Below are positions 45,447-54,217 of a stretch of DNA of 64,000 nt, in pieces (the first letter of the stretch is position 1; every line of letters starts with the position of its first letter). Source of the DNA: an uncultured Bacteroides sp. Its GTDB lineage: Bacteria > Bacteroidota > Bacteroidia > Bacteroidales > Bacteroidaceae. Under the pieces are notes generated by a model. That model searched no databases, was not told where the DNA came from, and saw only the letters and a list, made by a program, of their open reading frames with translations. The stretch lies in the NCBI RefSeq assembly GCF_963676325.1, contig NZ_OY781099.1, forward strand, positions 3,720,001-3,784,000, written 5' to 3'. The translations under genes were made by a program, and so were the position numbers.

Positions 45447-46571
45447 TCATAATGGTTTTTGAATGCATAAAGCTTTTCCGTTAATTGTTACTGTCTTACC
45501 ATTTATAGTGGTAGCTCTCAGCGCACTAAGAGGTTTTACCTCTATTCCCCATATAGGCTTAATATTGGGGTCATATCCTATTTTTCTTCTTGTCATGGAG
45601 AGTGTTTCTCCATATCCAATACTTTTAAAAACATCGCCTGCAGCTGTTGTTTTATAAAAGTATTCGATGTTGAAATACTTAGATGGACTGGCAATATTAC
45701 CTTTAGGCGTCTCAATCGTAGTTAGAATCTCAACTGATTTTGTTTCATATCGAATGTATCTACCAGTCAGGAAGTTCATTTTATCTTCCCATAATCCATA
45801 ATCACGATATAGCTTGGTCCTAGCATATTCTTTTCGAGTTGGTTCAGCTATGTGGTAAACTTCAAGCATAATAAACTCTTTATCAATGAATCGCCTGTCT
45901 ATTGTTAAAGATTTAGTTCCTTGCCCAGATACATAGAATATATCATCTGAAGTGATTGCACGATATACCTTGCTATCTCCTGATGGTACCTGCACCTGCC
46001 ATTCATAATGCGCATCTGAGTCGGCGATATCGGTTTCTCCATTTCTAAAAGTTGCATTGATCACACGAGTTGTTAGATTCTTGAATGGTGATATCGGAAT
46101 AACCAGTGCAGCATCAAGCTTCACGCTTAAATTCAAATCGCTGACAGCAACGCTCACTAGTGCCAATTCCTGTTCTCCACCGAAAACTTTATGTGTCCTG
46201 GCATCGGTGAAATTCCAGCAATATTTTAATTTAATCGGAACATCTGGCTCAGCATTGACCGCAACTACCAGCTCTCCGTTATTTCCCAGAGTATATCCAG
46301 GAGTTATAGAAAGTATTCTTTCATTGTTCACAAACCATCGGTGATTGAATAATGAAGAAGTAAAGTCCGCCGATTGAGTTTTAGAAGTAAGAATACCTTC
46401 AGGGTCTTTAACCCTGAGTTGAGGGCGAAGAATAAGAGAAGTTGTTGCTCGGTCCGGAGAGAATAAACCTGTGAGCTTATCTTTCTTCTGGTCGAGGGTT
46501 CCTCCAAGTTCAAGAATGCTGAAGCTTACGCTCAGCGGATCATACATTATAAAAGCATTATTCGTTTTCAT
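45447..46571 (-). CDS. Phage baseplate/fibre protein of unknown family
   Basis: 374 residues, largely beta-strand by composition. It begins MKTNNAFIMYDPLSVSFSIL and ends with a repetitive TTINGKTVTINGKALCIQKPL. No family recognised. It belongs to the same transcription unit as the DGR target, 5 nt after the preceding gene, and is probably structural. Confidence 0.65.
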   Translation of the reverse strand: MKTNNAFIMYDPLSVSFSILELGGTLDQKKDKLTGLFSPDRATTSLILRPQLRVKDPEGILTSKTQSADFTSSLFNHRWFVNNERILSITPGYTLGNNGELVVAVNAEPDVPIKLKYCWNFTDARTHKVFGGEQELALVSVAVSDLNLSVKLDAALVIPISPFKNLTTRVINATFRNGETDIADSDAHYEWQVQVPSGDSKVYRAITSDDIFYVSGQGTKSLTIDRRFIDKEFIMLEVYHIAEPTRKEYARTKLYRDYGLWEDKMNFLTGRYIRYETKSVEILTTIETPKGNIASPSKYFNIEYFYKTTAAGDVFKSIGYGETLSMTRRKIGYDPNIKPIWGIEVKPLSALRATTINGKTVTINGKALCIQKPL

Positions 46572-46576
46572 CTCAC

Positions 46577-48022
46577 TTATCTATTAATAGTAAATTCGTC
46601 AGTAATATCTTCCCCGTCTCTAAGGTAGCAACTGCATTTAAATGCAACCTTTCTGCTTTCAAAGTAGTTGCTTGGCATATCGCCTGGCGTTATGTCTAAT
46701 GTATTCGTTATGTTAGAAGCATGCAATGTATTCCATGCAGTGTCTTCTTCTATCATACCACTTATTCTTGACCAGGTGTAACCATCCACAATATCCGCCG
46801 TGATATCATCGGTGCCAATAGATACTTTTGACTGTAGAGTTGTATTCTCCTGACCGAATCGGAATAGCTTACCGGCACTTGAAGAGATAGCCATTATAGC
46901 CGACTGGTCTCCGCTTAAGTTAATCCATTCGTTATTGTTCCATTTTGGTGGAAGACCTTTAGTGGCCTGAGCTGTAATGCAGCGCCATTTGCAAGACTTA
47001 TAATAACAATCGTGCTGCTCATTCGCGCCGTTAGTATATGGCCAGTCATTTCCTGCGTCGTCTTTTGGATCGGCGTTCCACAACCCACGATCTACTATTG
47101 TTTTAACGATTTGCCCATGATAGTTAATTCTTATAAGGTCCTGAACAATCAACCCGCGAGCATAAACATAAGGCTGTTCCGGATTGATTGGTAATCCGTC
47201 AGGAATTGGAAGATCAGTTGGAAGTCCAACTACTAAAGCCCTATTTGTTTTCTGAACCTTATAAGAATTAACTCCTTCTAAGAATACGATCTGTCCATCG
47301 TAGCTTGATATATACCAGCTTGATTGTCTTGATGTATCAAGGAAGTTACCACGCCGTGAGATATTCATACCGGCGCATGGTGGATAATTGATTCCACCAG
47401 GAACATCCGCATTTGCACCAATATTCACAATCATGGAATTCTTGACAGTATCTATGCTAACAACTTCCATATATGAAGTGAAAAATCCGCCCGTTTGTTT
47501 GTAGATGCCATACACGATATCGTGACTTGCAAATGCCAGGAAGTCTTCTTCGTATTTTTTTCTTATGGTCAATTCATAAGCACTACCTCCAAGATATTTA
47601 ATAGAATCAATGGTTCCGCTTTCAGAGAAGGAAAAGTCACCTTCCATTGCGGTAAGGCGATTGCATATTAATTCAAGGAACTTTGCGGCACCACGAATTT
47701 CAATACTTTGCGCCTGAATTCTTCCATCTGGGAATATGCCGGCTCCTGAGCCAGTTGTCATTGAATCTGTGAAGTTGCCAAATGTGGCACCAGATAAAAA
47801 ATTAATAAGGAATTGAGCTATATCAGGACTTGTTTTTGAAAGCTTATTATTGATAAGCGATTCTATTTCAGTTATAAGTTCAAATATAGCTGTTTGGTCG
47901 TCTGTTAGCTCCTTAAAATTGAGGCCAATCTTTTCAAAGTTGCGCTGCCATTTTAAACGAACGTCATACCCGGAGTCATTCGCTCCATTCCATGGGATAA
48001 TATTTTCAAAATTAATATTCAT
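46577..48022 (-). CDS. Phage tail/baseplate protein
   Basis: 481 residues. Residues 1-110 include helical segments and SGATFGNFTDSMTTGSGAGIFPDG, with DGRIQAQSIEIRGAAKFLELICNRLTA after it. This resembles central tail or fibre-network proteins of Bacteroidales phages. Residues 120-230 look like an OB-type beta domain. No enzymatic motif. Second gene of the fibre unit. Exact role unknown. Confidence 0.68.
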   Translation of the reverse strand: MNINFENIIPWNGANDSGYDVRLKWQRNFEKIGLNFKELTDDQTAIFELITEIESLINNKLSKTSPDIAQFLINFLSGATFGNFTDSMTTGSGAGIFPDGRIQAQSIEIRGAAKFLELICNRLTAMEGDFSFSESGTIDSIKYLGGSAYELTIRKKYEEDFLAFASHDIVYGIYKQTGGFFTSYMEVVSIDTVKNSMIVNIGANADVPGGINYPPCAGMNISRRGNFLDTSRQSSWYISSYDGQIVFLEGVNSYKVQKTNRALVVGLPTDLPIPDGLPINPEQPYVYARGLIVQDLIRINYHGQIVKTIVDRGLWNADPKDDAGNDWPYTNGANEQHDCYYKSCKWRCITAQATKGLPPKWNNNEWINLSGDQSAIMAISSSAGKLFRFGQENTTLQSKVSIGTDDITADIVDGYTWSRISGMIEEDTAWNTLHASNITNTLDITPGDMPSNYFESRKVAFKCSCYLRDGEDITDEFTINR

Positions 48023-48034
48023 TGTCCGAGTATG

Positions 48035-48307
48035 TTAATTCAATTCTAATTCATTTCCATCAAATTCAAGAAGCAATAATTGCCAACAGCTGCGATATTC
48101 AAGTGTATCCATATCAATAAGATTCAGCATATAATCAGCAAAACGATTGTCTTCTTTATGGCTCTGCTGACGCAACTTAGCATGCTCTATTTTAACAATG
48201 CCTTCAGACTTATTACGATCATAACTATAGCTCATAAATGCAAGGGCGAATGTTTCTCCATATTCGCTCTTAGCTTTCATCTGTCGTATTGCTTCATATA
48301 TATCCAT
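48035..48307 (-). CDS. Small phage protein, first gene of the fibre/DGR unit
   Basis: 90 residues from the ATG at 48307 (MDIYEAIRQMKAKSEYGETFAL). The upstream ATG at 48322 lies before the promoter -7 box and is rejected. Charged and helical, with no membrane segment; resembles small conserved phage proteins that precede fibre genes. Its start almost coincides with the predicted transcription start, so translation may be leaderless. Confidence 0.65.
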   Translation of the reverse strand: MDIYEAIRQMKAKSEYGETFALAFMSYSYDRNKSEGIVKIEHAKLRQQSHKEDNRFADYMLNLIDMDTLEYRSCWQLLLLEFDGNELELN

Positions 48308-48311
48308 ATCG

Positions 48312-48346
48312 CAAAAATACATTCAAAAAAGACCTCAAAAAAGGAC
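48312..48346 (-). promoter_or_regulatory. Phage promoter of the fibre/DGR unit
   Basis: On the minus strand GTCC (48346-48343), TTTT (48342-48339), 19 nt, then TATTTTTG (48319-48312). Same design and spacing as the four other prophage promoters. It should drive everything from 48307 down to the DGR. Confidence 0.75.
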
Positions 48347-48352
48347 ATAAAA

Positions 48353-48386
48353 AAAGCCTCGCTATCTTCACAGACCGCGAGGCTTT
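48353..48386 (-). terminator. Terminator of the lysis cassette
   Basis: AAAGCCTCGC (48353-48362) pairs with GCGAGGCTTT (48377-48386). On the minus strand the T-run leads directly into the next promoter. Confidence 0.85.
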
Positions 48387-48408
48387 GTCATCATGTAATT
48401 ACTAATAC

Positions 48409-48918
48409 CTAAAAAAACTGTTTAAAAAATGAGAAAATTAAAGGATGTTTTTTCTTTATATATAGGACGATAAAAAACAATGCGGCTAATATAACTGCAG
48501 CCCATATTATTGATGGCATTATTTCTGTCTGAGTCTTATTCTCTTTACTTGATTGATTTGCAGTATTTTTTTTAATGGCAGCAGCACTGTCTTGTTTCTT
48601 TTTATCGGAAGAGCTACTTTTAGAGAACTGCTCTTTCTTATTATCTGATTTTAATCTACCAGAGCTACGAGATTTTAATGCTGTTCCTATAACATTACCT
48701 GCTTTATCAGATATAGGAGCATACTCCTCGTGGACCCATTCATAAAGCGTATTGTTCGTTAAAACGATCTTACCAATAGAGTCACTTTGTTTTTCTTGTA
48801 GCATTAAATTATGACCAATGCTATCTATCTTTAATGTGCTTTTGCTTTCGATCTTGCAGCTTGTTTTACATCCAAAGCAGAGCATACTAATGATTATTAA
48901 TACAATAATACCTTTCAT
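48409..48918 (-). CDS. Spanin-like lipoprotein with C-terminal membrane helix
   Basis: 169 residues. A hydrophobic N-terminus ends in a lipobox-like LCFGC (Cys17). A Ser/Lys-rich, flexible middle (about residues 75-130) follows, then a C-terminal membrane helix (about 135-157) and a basic, aromatic tail. An outer-membrane lipid anchor at one end and an inner-membrane helix at the other is the layout of a unimolecular spanin, which fuses both membranes in the last step of lysis. Its start overlaps the endolysin stop by 4 nt. The lipobox is imperfect, so the assignment is an inference from topology and context. Confidence 0.65.
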   Translation of the reverse strand: MKGIIVLIIISMLCFGCKTSCKIESKSTLKIDSIGHNLMLQEKQSDSIGKIVLTNNTLYEWVHEEYAPISDKAGNVIGTALKSRSSGRLKSDNKKEQFSKSSSSDKKKQDSAAAIKKNTANQSSKENKTQTEIMPSIIWAAVILAALFFIVLYIKKKHPLIFSFFKQFF

Positions 48919-49457
48919 AATAGGACTTTTTTTGCACGTAATAAAAAAGCTTTTCTCTCATTCAGGCCATTTACTCCACCATTAATTGTATGTGTAATGC
49001 CATCTATATCGTCCTTGTCAGCTAGGGTATTGAGGCTTTTCTTATTCCAATACCATCCAGCTACTAGCATTGCAAGTGCAGGCTCTTCCACGCGTTCTGG
49101 ATGATTAAGAAGATCATATTTTCCTCCTGTGAATTTGTCAAACATCTCATAGTTGCTTTTCCCGGTTAGTTGTATATACCCTCTACCTTTATATTTCTGG
49201 CCATCGCCATCAGCAGCCGGTGTATTACCTAACTTAGCTGCCAGTCTCCCGGTATCATAAGCAGCCCCACTTGCTATTTCTTTAACGTATACAAACGATC
49301 CGGTTTCATGTGCAATCTGCGCGATAAAATGCGCAGCCCGCAATGTCGTGTTAATGCAGAATTGTTGCATAACCTCATTAAGAGGATTAATTATTTTGTT
49401 GATTGTCCCTATCGACGCAAATGGAACTATCATTTTTAATTGTTTTGTTGTAATCAT
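48915..49457 (-). CDS. Phage endolysin, glycoside hydrolase family 19
   Basis: 180 residues, single GH19-type lysozyme domain. AHFIAQIAHETGSF contains the catalytic Glu, and YKGRGYIQLTGKSNYEMF is the conserved GRGxIQLTGxxNY block. It should cleave peptidoglycan glycan strands during lysis. No signal peptide, so release depends on a holin. It overlaps the upstream membrane protein gene by 71 nt and the spanin-like gene by 4 nt. Confidence 0.9.
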   Translation of the reverse strand: MITTKQLKMIVPFASIGTINKIINPLNEVMQQFCINTTLRAAHFIAQIAHETGSFVYVKEIASGAAYDTGRLAAKLGNTPAADGDGQKYKGRGYIQLTGKSNYEMFDKFTGGKYDLLNHPERVEEPALAMLVAGWYWNKKSLNTLADKDDIDGITHTINGGVNGLNERKAFLLRAKKVLL

Positions 49458-49845
49458 TATCTTCCTCCTTTCTTTTATGTCTTACTCGTGACTCGCATAT
49501 CGTTTTGTAACAACGTATACTCCTCAAATATGTATTCTCTACTTTCAACTCAGCGACGGCTGTCTGTAAGTCTCCTATCGTTCTTAGATGACTCTGGATG
49601 GTAGAGAATAGACCTATATAATCAGTCTGTAATCTATTCAGTTCATCGGTTACCTTCTTCATTTGTTCGGTAGAGAACTCTGACTCATTTTGTCGTAACG
49701 ATTGTTCCTTACCTTGATTTTCTAACTCAAGAGCTGCGGCCTCTGCTTCCTTTTTCCTTTTCTCATTTCTGTAGAATAGAAATTGCCAGACACTGGTACC
49801 ACCAAAAACGATTGCCACTATAGAACTAATATTATCCCAATTCAT
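49387..49845 (-). CDS. Membrane-anchored coiled-coil protein of the lysis cassette
   Basis: 152 residues from the ATG at 49845 (MNWDNISSIVAIVFGGTSVW). One N-terminal membrane helix (about residues 6-24) is followed by a long charged coiled coil (25-100) and a basic tail with two cysteines. It directly precedes the endolysin and overlaps it by 71 nt in another frame. It could be a holin/antiholin or an inner-membrane spanin-like protein. The frame is also open upstream to 49908, but the promoter position favours 49845. Confidence 0.68.
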   Translation of the reverse strand: MNWDNISSIVAIVFGGTSVWQFLFYRNEKRKKEAEAAALELENQGKEQSLRQNESEFSTEQMKKVTDELNRLQTDYIGLFSTIQSHLRTIGDLQTAVAELKVENTYLRSIRCYKTICESRVRHKRKEEDNDYNKTIKNDSSICVDRDNQQNN

Positions 49846-49932
49846 AAGCTTTTTTTTAGTAATGGGGGTAAGGTGTTTCACAACAGCTCCCCCCCCAGGT
49901 ATGTTCAATCAACCAACAAAAAAACAGTATGA

Positions 49933-49967
49933 CAAAAGTATACCAGATAGTGTGCCAAAAAAAGGAC
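49933..49967 (-). promoter_or_regulatory. Phage promoter of the lysis cassette
   Basis: GTCC (49967-49964), TTTT, 19 nt, TACTTTTG (49940-49933) on the minus strand. It begins 2 nt after the tape measure stop and has no terminator before it, unlike the other copies. Confidence 0.7.
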
Positions 49968-49968
49968 A

Positions 49969-52900
49969 TCATCTGTTGACATTCTGCTCTAATTTTTCAA
50001 TTCTTTTTATTTCATCTCTTACATCCTTAGCGTTAACTTTTAAATCCTTAACACTTATAACTTTAAGTAACTCTACACTTTCAGACATAAGTTTTATTAC
50101 TCTTTCTAGAGATAGATTATTATTCCCTGGATTGTTTATAGATATCCCGGTACCGGAATTAGAATCATCCAATGAAGTATATCCACCGCTGTACTTTCCT
50201 GTCTTAGTTCGTATCTGCTCAAGAATTTGCGTTGTATTTATCATCCGAATACTTCCGTTTTTCTGAGCAACGTCAAAAATATCAAGGAATTGCCGTACAT
50301 GAGGATTAGCTACAGCATTGTGGTTAGCTACAAATTCACTCTTATGCACCGGGATTGCCCCAGCAACGTCATCCGGATTTCCTGATTTAGTATACCCATC
50401 TACATAATCATCGGAATATCCACCAGCCTTTAATCCTTTTGCTTCATCACGTTGTTGTTTAGCAACTGCAATCTGTGCAGCTCCTGCTGCAATCGCTGCT
50501 CCTGCTGCAGCGGCTCCAAGTATAGGACCAACACCTGGTATCCATGCCAGTGACGAATATGCAAGCATAGCTGATAATGCAGTTGTAGAAATAGTTTGCA
50601 GCACATTAATAGCAAACTGCATTTCTGCATACTTCTTTTTGACGGCTGCTACAGACTCTTCCTTTTCTTCCTCTAGTTTAGTCGTATCCTTGCCGGCTTT
50701 CTTAGCTGCTTTAATTTTTTTATCATAAGCATTTTCTGTTTTTGATACTTCAGCATCCTGAAATCCTTGTACAGCACTCGACACATTACTAAGAACTTCG
50801 TTAAATGCATCAAAATAGACCTTATTCGCTTGAATCTTATCCTTTAGATAATCGTTGAATATCTTATTTTTAGCTACCTCATATTCCTTTTCTCTTAGCA
50901 AGCCTTGAGCATGCTCTTCTTCCAGAGCTTTCAACTTTAAATTCTTATTCTCTTCTGCTGATTCAAGGCCATACTTTTTAATGACTTCCTTCCGGTCTTT
51001 TGCATAGTCATCAGTAATATTCTTCTTTGCTTCTTCGTATATCTTAGTAAGATTAGTTGCATCAATTCCATTCTTTTCTGCGAGTTCTAATTGCATTTGG
51101 TAGAATATCTCTAAGGAACTAAGAGTCTCATCCATTGAAGCCTTGTAGTTAAGCTTTCGATATTCTTCTCCAAACTTCTCTATTAGGTCTGAACTACTAT
51201 TAGCAATTTCAGCACGTTTCTCGTTGATTTCTTTTTCTGCTGATATAACAGCAGCGCCTGATTCTTTTACTACGGCTGCTTTCTTCTCTCCATTTTTGAA
51301 TTCAAGACCAGATACGTCTTCTTGATAGTCCTTTAAAATAGCAAGTCTTTCAGATGAAGTAGCAACTTCCAGTGCTGCAATACGATTTTTATAATCTTTC
51401 TCTTTAAGTTCGCCTTTCTCATATTGCTTTGAAAGTTCTAATTTTATGCCTTCTTCTCCGCTTTTTACTTTTTCAAGACGTTTATCTCTATATTCTTTCA
51501 ATAGAGTAAGTCTGTTATCTTCCGATTTTTTAAGAGAATCGTATATAGCAGAATTAGTATCACTCTCGAGTTTGCCAAGTTCTGATTTTGCTTTTTTATC
51601 TGTAACTTTGCCCTGGTATTTATTAATGATGGATAATTTCTTTAACTGAAAATCAGTTTCTTTTTGGAGAGCATCCATTTGGTACTCTGATTCAGTTTGC
51701 CCACGCTTATCAGAGGATTTTTTTAATAAAAGAAGCTGCTCATTATATGCATTCTCAGCTGCTTGTATTTCTGTATTCCATGGCTGCTTGTCTTTACTAT
51801 CGCTGCCATTTACAGAACCTCCATTACCTGCGTTTGCATTATCTTTAGTTGTGTTCCTGGATAGACTTTTCTTAATGTTGTCCTGGAGCATATCAGTAAG
51901 CTGGTTCTCTTCTTTTGCCAGATTTTTTAATTTCAATACATACCTGTTAGCCCAGCTATCTATTGTTTCATCTGCCCAGTTGTCTGTTGTGCCTTTCAGT
52001 AATGTTGATGCTTGATTCACCATGGTGGCAAGCCCGGCTTTTGAACCTTGAAATATTTCATTAAAATTCCCACTAAGGAGATTATCCAAGAATCCAGGAT
52101 TCTTATTCATATCGCCCATTACTGAAATTTTTTCTTCTGTGACTTGTTTCAGTTTTGCCCGTATAGCTTCTGCTTCCGCCAAAGCATAAATGCTCTGTGT
52201 ATAATCTCTAACGGCAGCATCAGCTTCTTTGGTACCTATCTTTTCAAGCGTAAGATTACCGAAATATTTTGGAGATATTTCATTCAATTTTCGAATTGCC
52301 GCCTCTCTCTCTCCTTTAGACAGTGTTTCATCTCTAGATATTGAAAGATACTGTTCTAGTTCTTTCGACTCAACAGCAATGTTTTTAGCTGCCTCATTTT
52401 TTATTTCATTTGTCCTTTTTTGGATGGCTTCAGCTTCTGTTAATTCTCTATTATAATCTTTAAATACAGAGATTAAAAGAGCGATAGAAGTTATTGTTGC
52501 AAGATAAGGATTAGCCATCATTGTTGAATACATTGTTCTCAATGCCACAACGACCTTGTCAGTCCATAATACCTGAAGCTTATTCATGAGTATGGCTCCT
52601 TTTGTAATAGCAGTATATGCAATAATGGCAATCGTAAGAACTGTAATTGTATTTCTGTATTGCAGAAATATGGATACCATTGAACTAAGCATTTTAATAG
52701 TCATGCTTCCTCCACTGATCATGTACTTCATTGCAGGGAGTAATTTTTCTCCTAGTTCAATCCTAATCTCTTGAAATTGTTTTTTTCTCTTATCAATTTC
52801 TCCTTGAACAGTATTATTTTGAATATTATATTCCTGGATTATACTCGTTCCTTCTCTATAGCTTTTGTTTGCAAGATTTTGTGCTGCACGTATATCGTCA

Positions 52901-54117
52901 ACTTTCCCTGCCATGGTACTTATTACCCCGCTTGCTCTTACACCTTCAAGCCCCATATCTTTAAACATGGGAGCGAGCTTGTCAAGTCCACCTTTATTGT
53001 TCAGTACTTCTAGAAACCGAAGGATCGCTTCATTAGCATCTGTTTTAATTAGATTTGTAAACTCGGATACGCTTTCTCCAGCCATTTTAGCAAACTTAGC
53101 CGGGTTCTGATACATTTTAAGCATTAAAGTCTGGAATGCAGTTCCTGCCATTTCCTGCTGCTGCATATTTTGGTCTAGAACAGAAGCATATCCTAGCAGA
53201 CTTGTTTGTGATACTTTAGCCTGATTTGCTGCTCCTGCAACTCTTGCAGTAAATCCAACAAGATATTCTTCCGCGGCACTTGAGCTTTGTGCAACGGCAT
53301 TAATGGCGCTACCGGTTGCTAGCATAGCACCTCTTAGCCCCATCTTTTTGTCTTCACCAAACATCTGAGCCAGCTTACCTATATTTAGAACTGCATCTTT
53401 CCCAAGGTCTTCACCAAGAGAAACCTTTATCATATTAGCAGCATCAACGAACTCAAGAATATTTTTCTTACCAGTTACCCCTATTTTACCTGCTTCTCCA
53501 GAAATTTCGTTGAGTTGTTCCCTAGATGTTCGTGTGTCCATCTTTTTAAACTCCTCGTTCAGTTCCTTCACCTCTTGAGTCGTTAATCCAGTATATTTTC
53601 GCATCTGGCTCTCAGCCTCTCCCATCGCTGCAAATTCATCAACGCATTTTCTTGCAGTAAGAGCAACCCCAGTCAATGAAGCAATAATACCTGCGCCCAT
53701 GGCGGCATACTTATTGAATCCGTCCGCCAATTTACCTATTGAGAATTTGGCCTCGTTGGCATTTCCTTTCAGTTCTTTTATCCTGGCATTGACTTCCTTT
53801 AATTGATTGCTATATTGCTTGTATTCGGAACTATCTCCTGGTAGATTTTTAATAATGGCATTCAGCTCTTTCTGTCTATTCCCAAGTTCTTTCAGGCTAA
53901 GAGAACCAATCCCTATTTTTTCGAAAAGACTGTCGTACTCTTTCTGAAGTCCCTTCAACTCTGCAGCTTTTGCCGCATACTCTTCCGTTCCTTCCTTTAG
54001 CTTTTTCAACTCCTTACGTGTATCACGCATTTTGTCTTCAAGCTGAATCATTTTTTGTCTTGCTGTGTCCTGCTGAATCACTATCTCCAGCTGAACTCTA
54101 TCAATTTTTAAACTCAT
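49969..54117 (-). CDS. Phage tail tape measure protein
   Basis: 1,382 residues from the ATG at 54117 (MSLKIDRVQLEIVIQQ); the ATG at 54162 lies before the promoter -7 box. A coiled-coil N-terminus (1-120) is followed by a TP901-type tape measure domain (about 180-420, with NEEFKKMDTRTSREQLNEIS). Then come hydrophobic segments near 480-570 and long charged coiled coils to about 1,170. A small-residue hydrophobic stretch (AGAAAAGAAIAAGAAQIAVA) precedes the C-terminus. Length sets tail length; at about 1.5 A per residue this implies a tail near 200 nm. It has its own promoter and the next promoter follows at once. Confidence 0.9.
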   Translation of the reverse strand: MSLKIDRVQLEIVIQQDTARQKMIQLEDKMRDTRKELKKLKEGTEEYAAKAAELKGLQKEYDSLFEKIGIGSLSLKELGNRQKELNAIIKNLPGDSSEYKQYSNQLKEVNARIKELKGNANEAKFSIGKLADGFNKYAAMGAGIIASLTGVALTARKCVDEFAAMGEAESQMRKYTGLTTQEVKELNEEFKKMDTRTSREQLNEISGEAGKIGVTGKKNILEFVDAANMIKVSLGEDLGKDAVLNIGKLAQMFGEDKKMGLRGAMLATGSAINAVAQSSSAAEEYLVGFTARVAGAANQAKVSQTSLLGYASVLDQNMQQQEMAGTAFQTLMLKMYQNPAKFAKMAGESVSEFTNLIKTDANEAILRFLEVLNNKGGLDKLAPMFKDMGLEGVRASGVISTMAGKVDDIRAAQNLANKSYREGTSIIQEYNIQNNTVQGEIDKRKKQFQEIRIELGEKLLPAMKYMISGGSMTIKMLSSMVSIFLQYRNTITVLTIAIIAYTAITKGAILMNKLQVLWTDKVVVALRTMYSTMMANPYLATITSIALLISVFKDYNRELTEAEAIQKRTNEIKNEAAKNIAVESKELEQYLSISRDETLSKGEREAAIRKLNEISPKYFGNLTLEKIGTKEADAAVRDYTQSIYALAEAEAIRAKLKQVTEEKISVMGDMNKNPGFLDNLLSGNFNEIFQGSKAGLATMVNQASTLLKGTTDNWADETIDSWANRYVLKLKNLAKEENQLTDMLQDNIKKSLSRNTTKDNANAGNGGSVNGSDSKDKQPWNTEIQAAENAYNEQLLLLKKSSDKRGQTESEYQMDALQKETDFQLKKLSIINKYQGKVTDKKAKSELGKLESDTNSAIYDSLKKSEDNRLTLLKEYRDKRLEKVKSGEEGIKLELSKQYEKGELKEKDYKNRIAALEVATSSERLAILKDYQEDVSGLEFKNGEKKAAVVKESGAAVISAEKEINEKRAEIANSSSDLIEKFGEEYRKLNYKASMDETLSSLEIFYQMQLELAEKNGIDATNLTKIYEEAKKNITDDYAKDRKEVIKKYGLESAEENKNLKLKALEEEHAQGLLREKEYEVAKNKIFNDYLKDKIQANKVYFDAFNEVLSNVSSAVQGFQDAEVSKTENAYDKKIKAAKKAGKDTTKLEEEKEESVAAVKKKYAEMQFAINVLQTISTTALSAMLAYSSLAWIPGVGPILGAAAAGAAIAAGAAQIAVAKQQRDEAKGLKAGGYSDDYVDGYTKSGNPDDVAGAIPVHKSEFVANHNAVANPHVRQFLDIFDVAQKNGSIRMINTTQILEQIRTKTGKYSGGYTSLDDSNSGTGISINNPGNNNLSLERVIKLMSESVELLKVISVKDLKVNAKDVRDEIKRIEKLEQNVNR

Positions 54118-54143
54118 AGTTTCCCAACTAATTAATAATAGAC

Positions 54144-54178
54144 AAAAATAGCTCCTTACCATGCCTGCAAAAAGGACA
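54144..54178 (-). promoter_or_regulatory. Phage promoter of the tape measure gene
   Basis: GTCC (54178-54175), TTTT, 19 nt, TATTTTTG (54151-54144) on the minus strand. The leader would be about 23 nt. Confidence 0.75.
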
Positions 54179-54181
54179 CAA

Positions 54182-54215
54182 AAAACCCCGGCAAGTTTTA
54201 TCTTGTCGGGGTTTT
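54182..54215 (-). terminator. Terminator of the portal-to-tail unit
   Basis: AAAACCCCGGCAAG (54182-54195) pairs with CTTGTCGGGGTTTT (54202-54215) with one mismatch. It lies 3 nt past the stop of the preceding gene and 4 nt before the next GTCC promoter. Confidence 0.85.
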
Positions 54216-54217
54216 GC

